Positions 5,167-8,597 of a DNA stretch of 8,597 nucleotides are shown here, piece by piece (the first letter of the stretch is position 1; every line of letters starts with the position of its first letter). Where the stretch lies: assembly GCA_030146725.1 (NCBI GenBank), contig JASLBJ010000153.1, forward strand, positions 1 through 8,597, written 5' to 3'. This stretch comes from Sphingomicrobium sp. GTDB lineage: Bacteria > Pseudomonadota > Alphaproteobacteria > Sphingomonadales > Sphingomonadaceae. The translations under genes were made by a program, and so were the position numbers. Under the pieces are notes generated by a model, which was given only the letters and a program-made list of their open reading frames with translations, searched no databases and was not told the origin of the DNA.

Positions 5167-6231
5167 ATGGATCCAGGCCCCCGGATCGCCGTCGATGCGA
5201 TGGGTGGGGATAATGGCGCCTCGGTGATGATCGCCGGTGCGGCGCGTGCCAAGCGCCGCGACAAGGCGCTCGAATTCCAGTTCTACGGCGACCAGACGCT
5301 GATCCGCGAACAGCTTGCCGGCCATCCGGTGCTCGGCAGCGGCGTGCGGGTTGTCCACACCCCCGATGCGATCGAATCCAGCGAAAAGCCGAGCCAGGCG
5401 ATCCGCCGCGCGCGCACGACCTCGATGGGGGTGGCGATCAACGCGGTGAAGGAAGGGATTGCGGATGCCGCGGTCTCGGCCGGCAATACCGGCGCGCTGA
5501 TGGCCATGTCCAAGCTTGCACTGCGGACCATGCCGGGTATCGACCGCCCGGCGCTCGCCGCCTTGCTGCCGACGATGACCGAGCAGGACTGCGTTATGCT
5601 CGATCTTGGCGCCAACACCGAGTGCGACGCGCAGAATCTGGTTCAGTTCGCGGTCATGGGCGCAGCCTATGCCCGCTCCGTGGTCGGAATCGCCAAGCCT
5701 CGCGTGAAGCTGCTCAACATCGGGACCGAGGAATTGAAGGGCACCGGGGAGCTGAAGGAAGCCGCAGCGCTGCTGCGCGAGGCCGTGTACCTGCCGATGC
5801 GCTTCGACGGCTTTACCGAAGGCGACCAATTGTCGCGCGGCAATGTCGATGTCGTCGTTACCGACGGCTTCTCGGGCAACATCGCGCTGAAGACCGCGGA
5901 AGGCACCGCACGCTTCGTCACCGACTTGCTGCGCCGTGCGTTCAAGAGCTCGCTGCGGTCCAAGGCCGGTTTCGCGCTGTCGCGCCCGGCGCTCAACCTG
6001 CTCAAGGTCCACCTCGACCCGAACAATCACAATGGCGCGGTCTTCCTCGGGCTAAACGGGCTGGTGGTGAAGAGCCACGGCGGGGCCAATCCCAAGGGCC
6101 TTGCCAACGCCTATGCGGTCGCCGCGCGGATGGTGCGCAGCGACATGATCCGCAAGATCGGCGAGGATCTCGATAGCGTCCGCGCCCATGCCTTCGCCAA
6201 TGGGATGGGCGCCAATGGGACTGCCAAATGA
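5167..6231 (+). CDS. plsX: Phosphate acyltransferase PlsX
   Basis: This 354-residue enzyme converts acyl-ACP and phosphate to acyl-phosphate, the acyl donor for PlsY in the first step of phosphatidic acid synthesis. It acts at the inner face of the membrane but has no membrane segment. Family landmarks are DAMGGDNG (10-17), [16 protein letters not shown] (72-87), [12 protein letters not shown] (104-115), [21 protein letters not shown] (145-165), [12 protein letters not shown] (182-193), [17 protein letters not shown] (230-246) and [24 protein letters not shown] (282-305). The ATG at 5167 sits 9 bases after GGAG (5153-5156) and places the DAMGG motif at the usual distance from the N-terminus. 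The stop overlaps the fabH start (ATGA), indicating translational coupling. Nothing is missing or odd. Confidence 0.97.
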   Translation: MDPGPRIAVDAMGGDNGASVMIAGAARAKRRDKALEFQFYGDQTLIREQLAGHPVLGSGVRVVHTPDAIESSEKPSQAIRRARTTSMGVAINAVKEGIADAAVSAGNTGALMAMSKLALRTMPGIDRPALAALLPTMTEQDCVMLDLGANTECDAQNLVQFAVMGAAYARSVVGIAKPRVKLLNIGTEELKGTGELKEAAALLREAVYLPMRFDGFTEGDQLSRGNVDVVVTDGFSGNIALKTAEGTARFVTDLLRRAFKSSLRSKAGFALSRPALNLLKVHLDPNNHNGAVFLGLNGLVVKSHGGANPKGLANAYAVAARMVRSDMIRKIGEDLDSVRAHAFANGMGANGTAK

Positions 6232-7187
6232 CGGTGCGGTCGGTGATCCTGGGGGTCGGCTCGGCGCTGCCGGTGCGCCGCGTCGACAATGACGAGCTTG
6301 CCGCGCAGGTCGAGACGACCGACCAGTGGATCGTTGAACGCACCGGGATCCGCAGCCGCTACATCGCAGGCGAGGGCGAGACGACCGCGAGCCTCGCGCT
6401 CGAGGCGTGCCGCAAGGCGCTCGACCATGCCGGACTGGCGCCATCCGACATCGGCCTCATCGTGCTTGCGACGGCTACCCCCGACCAGACCTTCCCCTCG
6501 TCCGCGACCAAGGTCCAGGCGATGCTCGGCATCGACGACTGCATCGCCTTCGACGTCCACGCGGTGTGCACCGGCTTTCTCTACGCGCTGACCGTAGCCG
6601 ACTCGATGCTGCGCGGCGGCAATGCCGGGAAGGCGCTGGTGATCGGCGCCGAGACCTTCAGCCGCATCCTCGATTGGGAGGACCGCACGACCTGCGTCCT
6701 GTTCGGCGACGGCGCCGGTGCCGTCGTGCTCGGCGCGGAGGAGGGGGAGCGCGGGATTCTCGCGACCAGGCTCCACGCCGATGGGCGCCACAACGACATG
6801 CTGTTCGTCGACGGCGGTCCGTCCACCACCGGCACCGTCGGCAAGCTCAGGATGAAGGGCCGCGAGGTGTTTCGCCACGCGGTCGTCAACCTCGCCGAAG
6901 TGCTGACTGAGGTCCTGGTCGAAGCGAACCTTACCACCGCGGACATCGACTGGGTCGTGCCGCACCAGGCCAATGCCCGGATCCTCGACGCGACTGCGCG
7001 CAAGCTCGGGCTCGCGCCGGACAAGGTGGTCATGACGGTCGACCGCCATGCGAACACGTCAGCGGCATCGGTACCGCTGGCGCTCGACGCCGCGATCCGT
7101 GACGGACGCATCAAGCGGGGTGACCTGATCGTGCTCGAAGCAATGGGCGGCGGTTTCACCTGGGGTGCGGCGGCCGTACGCTACTGA
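6228..7187 (+). CDS. fabH: 3-oxoacyl-ACP synthase III (KAS III)
   Basis: This 319-residue cytosolic thiolase-fold enzyme starts fatty-acid synthesis by condensing an acyl-CoA primer (usually acetyl-CoA) with malonyl-ACP. The catalytic triad is visible: C114 in HAVCTGF, H246 in PHQANARI and N276 in HANTSAAS. Other family segments are the N-terminal [15 protein letters not shown] (30-44), DGAGAVVLG (161-169) and the closing [13 protein letters not shown]. Length is normal. The ATG lies within the plsX stop (ATGA). Primer preference (straight or branched) cannot be told by eye. The gene closes the rpmF-plsX-fabH lipid unit, and about 108 nt separate it from ihfA. Confidence 0.97.
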   Translation: MTVRSVILGVGSALPVRRVDNDELAAQVETTDQWIVERTGIRSRYIAGEGETTASLALEACRKALDHAGLAPSDIGLIVLATATPDQTFPSSATKVQAMLGIDDCIAFDVHAVCTGFLYALTVADSMLRGGNAGKALVIGAETFSRILDWEDRTTCVLFGDGAGAVVLGAEEGERGILATRLHADGRHNDMLFVDGGPSTTGTVGKLRMKGREVFRHAVVNLAEVLTEVLVEANLTTADIDWVVPHQANARILDATARKLGLAPDKVVMTVDRHANTSAASVPLALDAAIRDGRIKRGDLIVLEAMGGGFTWGAAAVRY

Positions 7188-7222
7188 ATTGATTTGAATC
7201 GGTTAAATGACGAAATGTCGAA

Positions 7223-7251
7223 TTGCCGACAGCGCGCACTTCGGCTACGAC
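7223..7251 (+). promoter_or_regulatory. Possible ihfA promoter
   Basis: TTGCCG (7223-7228) and TACGAC (7246-7251) are 17 bp apart in the fabH-ihfA gap, giving a start near 7258 and a leader of about 38 nt. The -10 is weak (3 of 6 consensus bases). An inverted repeat, TGTCG-6 nt-CGACA (7216-7231), overlaps the -35 and could be an operator. This suggests ihfA may be transcribed separately from fabH. Confidence 0.3.
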
Positions 7252-7295
7252 ACTTGCAGTCGCGGCGGGGGGCGCCGTAGGGGCGGAGGATGATT

Positions 7296-7628
7296 ATGGC
7301 GGATCTGGGAATTGCAAGGCTGGGTAGGGAATCGGGTGCGGCGACGAGCACGCTGACACGCGCCGACCTTGCCGATGTCGTGCATCAGAAGCTCGGTGTC
7401 TCGCGGTCCGAATCCGCCAGCCTGGTCGAGCGCGTGCTTTTCCACATGTGCCATGCACTGTCGGAAGGCGAGAACGTCAAGATCTCGGGTTTCGGCAGTT
7501 TCCTGCTGCGCGACAAGGGTCAGCGCGTCGGCCGTAATCCCAAGACCGGGATCGAAGTGCCGATTGCCCCGCGCCGGGTAATGACCTTCCGCGCCAGCCA
7601 GATCATGCGCGATCGCATCGTGAAATAA
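7296..7628 (+). CDS. ihfA: Integration host factor subunit alpha
   Basis: This 110-residue DNA-bending protein is the alpha half of the IHF heterodimer, which bends DNA in recombination, replication and promoter control. The HU/IHF fold is clear: [21 protein letters not shown] (20-40), then [14 protein letters not shown] (61-74), the beta-arm tip RNPKTG (80-85) with the intercalating proline P82, and [17 protein letters not shown] (92-108). About 18 residues precede the usual start of the fold, a short N-terminal extension of the kind I recall from sphingomonads. Two ATGs lie 6 nt apart (7290 and 7296). The second is chosen because GGAGG (7285-7289) is 6 nt upstream of it but directly abuts the first. 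A MerR-type gene follows 6 nt after the stop. Confidence 0.95.
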   Translation: MADLGIARLGRESGAATSTLTRADLADVVHQKLGVSRSESASLVERVLFHMCHALSEGENVKISGFGSFLLRDKGQRVGRNPKTGIEVPIAPRRVMTFRASQIMRDRIVK

Positions 7629-7634
7629 TCGACT

Positions 7635-8051
7635 ATGGCGACCCGCGAGAAAGCGCCGGGCGCATTCAGGACCATTGGCGAGCTTTCGGCTGAACTCGGT
7701 GTTGCGCAGCACATTCTGCGCTACTGGGAAACCAGGTTTCCGCAGCTGAAGCCGCTGCAGCGGGCCGGCAACCGCCGCTATTATCGACCGGCGGATGTCG
7801 ATCTTGCCCGGCGCATTCACCGCCTGCTCAATCACGAAGGCTATACGGTGCGGGGCGTGCAGCAGCTGCTGCAAGCAAGCAATTCGGCCGAGCTTACGGC
7901 GCCGGCCCCGCTGGCCGACGCCGCCGGCGTAATTGCCGACATTTCCAGCGGCCCACCCGAGGCCGCACCGCAGCCCGCGCCCGCGCCCGCGATACCAGTT
8001 GGCCGCCTGATCGCCATTCGCGACCGCCTGACCGAAGCTCTCGAGGCCTGA
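7635..8051 (+). CDS. MerR family transcriptional regulator
   Basis: This 138-residue protein has an N-terminal MerR-type winged helix-turn-helix (residues 11-80): FRTIGELSAELGVAQHILRYWETRFPQLKP, the wing RAGNRRYYRPADVDLARRIHRLL and the EGYTVRGVQQLL helix. A Pro/Ala-rich linker follows (about 106-121), then a short terminal helix GRLIAIRDRLTEALEA. There is no cysteine or other metal-binding motif, so the effector is unknown. Proteins of this kind directly after ihfA are common in alphaproteobacteria. It starts 6 nt after the ihfA stop, with no clear ribosome site, so expression is probably coupled to ihfA. The linker is encoded by a short run of GCCCGC-like hexamers (about 7974-7991). Confidence 0.92.
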   Translation: MATREKAPGAFRTIGELSAELGVAQHILRYWETRFPQLKPLQRAGNRRYYRPADVDLARRIHRLLNHEGYTVRGVQQLLQASNSAELTAPAPLADAAGVIADISSGPPEAAPQPAPAPAIPVGRLIAIRDRLTEALEA

Positions 8052-8074
8052 CCTTGATGCAATAGCGCGGGGGG

Positions 8075-8123
8075 CTCCTAAGTTCTCCAGCCGGACTGCT
8101 TCGTTCCGCCGGTCAGGAGTTTT
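8075..8123. terminator. Possible terminator region between merR and the convergent sixA-like gene
   Basis: CTCCT (8075-8079) can pair with AGGAG (8115-8119), which is followed by TTTT (8120-8123). Within the loop CCGG (8091-8094) can pair with CCGG (8109-8112). The stems are short and the outer loop is about 35 nt, so folding is uncertain. The position between converging genes fits a stop for the ihfA-merR transcript. The region overlaps the final codons of the opposing gene. Confidence 0.25.
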
Positions 8124-8597
8124 CCAGCTCCCGCGGCGTCACGAAGGTCTCGAGCACGGCTGTGCCACGGCCGAGCCCGAGCCACCCGGACATCGGCAGG
8201 CCGATGACGGCCAGCGCGGCGGTCGGATACTTCGCCGCAGCCTTCGCCCGCAGCCCCGCCGGGTCGTCACGGGTGAGGTGCAGCAGCAAGTCCTGCAGTC
8301 CCGGATTATGGCCGACCAGCAGCACCTCGCCGATGCGATCGTCGACCCGTCCGATGAGATCGAGCAGCGTGCCGGGCGCGGCGGCGTAGATTGCGCGCTC
8401 GAACCGCACGTCGAGTCCGCGGCCCAGACCCTGGGCGACGCCCGCGAGCGTCTCGACCACGCGCGCGGCCGGACTTGCCAGCACCAGATCGAATGTCAGG
8501 CCGAGTTCGCGCATCCGATTGCCCATCGTTACCGCGGCGCGCCTGCCGCGTACATTGAGCGGACGGTCGAAGTCGCGCTGCCGCGGGTCGTCCCAGC
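8113..8597 (-). CDS. SixA-like phosphohistidine phosphatase, N-terminus cut by window
   Basis: About 160 residues are visible on the - strand, and the open frame runs off the right edge without a start. The first visible residues, WDDPRQRDFDRPLNVRGRRA, are the segment that follows the RHG/RHAK catalytic motif in SixA-type histidine phosphatases, so only about a dozen N-terminal residues, including the nucleophilic His, lie beyond the window. The internal ATG at 8526 is not the true start. Further landmarks are LASPAARVVETL, VGHNPGLQDLL (second catalytic-pocket His encoded at 8310-8308) and LETFVTPRELE near the end. SixA removes phosphate from histidine in phosphotransfer proteins. The E. coli enzyme acts on the nitrogen PTS, but the target here is not shown. 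It converges with merR. Confidence 0.9.
   Translation of the reverse strand, partial: WDDPRQRDFDRPLNVRGRRAAVTMGNRMRELGLTFDLVLASPAARVVETLAGVAQGLGRGLDVRFERAIYAAAPGTLLDLIGRVDDRIGEVLLVGHNPGLQDLLLHLTRDDPAGLRAKAAAKYPTAALAVIGLPMSGWLGLGRGTAVLETFVTPRELENS

Noticed and set aside
5065..6030. 321-codon - strand frame opposite rpmF and plsX
   Set aside because: It is antisense to conserved PlsX motifs. The composition is typical of reverse-frame shadows.
7189..7202. Fnr box controlled by the Crp/Fnr regulator of this window
   Set aside because: The right half-site is degenerate (ATCGG for ATCAA), and the regulator lacks the Glu and Ser that read TTGAT in Fnr. The link between them is unsupported, although the repeat itself is noted.
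7974..7991. Short GCCCGC-type repeat run as a CRISPR or regulatory repeat
   Set aside because: It lies within merR and simply encodes the Pro-Ala linker.
8052..8112. tRNA gene after merR
   Set aside because: I looked for tRNA arms in this gap. It is too short (61 bp) and has no acceptor or T-arm pattern.
1..8597. Mobile element, prophage, CRISPR array or defence island
   Set aside because: No transposase, integrase, long terminal repeats, regular spaced repeats or defence-type domains are seen. The genes are mostly conserved chromosomal ones with uniform composition.

Overview
The window reads as a dense, high-GC chromosomal segment of an alphaproteobacterium, most likely a member of the Sphingomonadales. 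The grounds are the strong G/C preference at third codon positions, the gene order rpmF-plsX-fabH-ihfA-merR, a PdeM-type phosphoesterase, and sphingomonad-like protein sequences. The placement is by recognition only; no search was run.

Left part (1-1304, + strand): the charged C-terminal end of an unidentified gene, then a small DEDDh 3'-5' exoribonuclease, then pdeM, a calcineurin-like phosphoesterase usually linked to a ligase/helicase DNA-repair cluster. These probably form one transcription unit. Converging on pdeM (1353-1598, - strand) is an 81-codon piece matching only the N-terminal part of a PabC-type (4-amino-4-deoxychorismate lyase) domain. It looks like a gene remnant.

Middle part (1644-3595, + strand): a secreted or periplasmic M19 (membrane) dipeptidase, apparently expressed from a promoter so close to its ATG that the mRNA may be leaderless. 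It is followed, with a 4-base ATGA overlap, by a YcbL/glyoxalase-II-like metallo-beta-lactamase-fold hydrolase. On the opposite strand (3627-4705) a Crp/Fnr-family regulator is followed by a DUF6894 protein. In both, a Shine-Dalgarno AGGTG contains the GTG that a longest-ORF rule would wrongly take as the start.

Right part (4830-8597): a divergent intergenic region, then rpmF (50S protein L32), plsX, fabH, ihfA and merR on the + strand. rpmF, plsX and fabH join ribosome supply to phospholipid and fatty-acid initiation: PlsX makes acyl-phosphate, and FabH starts fatty-acid chains. ihfA has its own possible promoter and is followed within 6 nt by a MerR-type regulator. At the right edge, on the - strand, is a SixA-like phosphohistidine phosphatase missing its first residues.

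The window is mostly conserved housekeeping content. I see no CRISPR array, insertion sequence, tRNA or rRNA gene, and no convincing novel multi-gene system. The points most worth checking are the pabC remnant, the Crp/Fnr-DUF6894 pair with its unusual recognition helix and promoter palindrome, the exoribonuclease-pdeM pairing, and the likely leaderless dipeptidase start.
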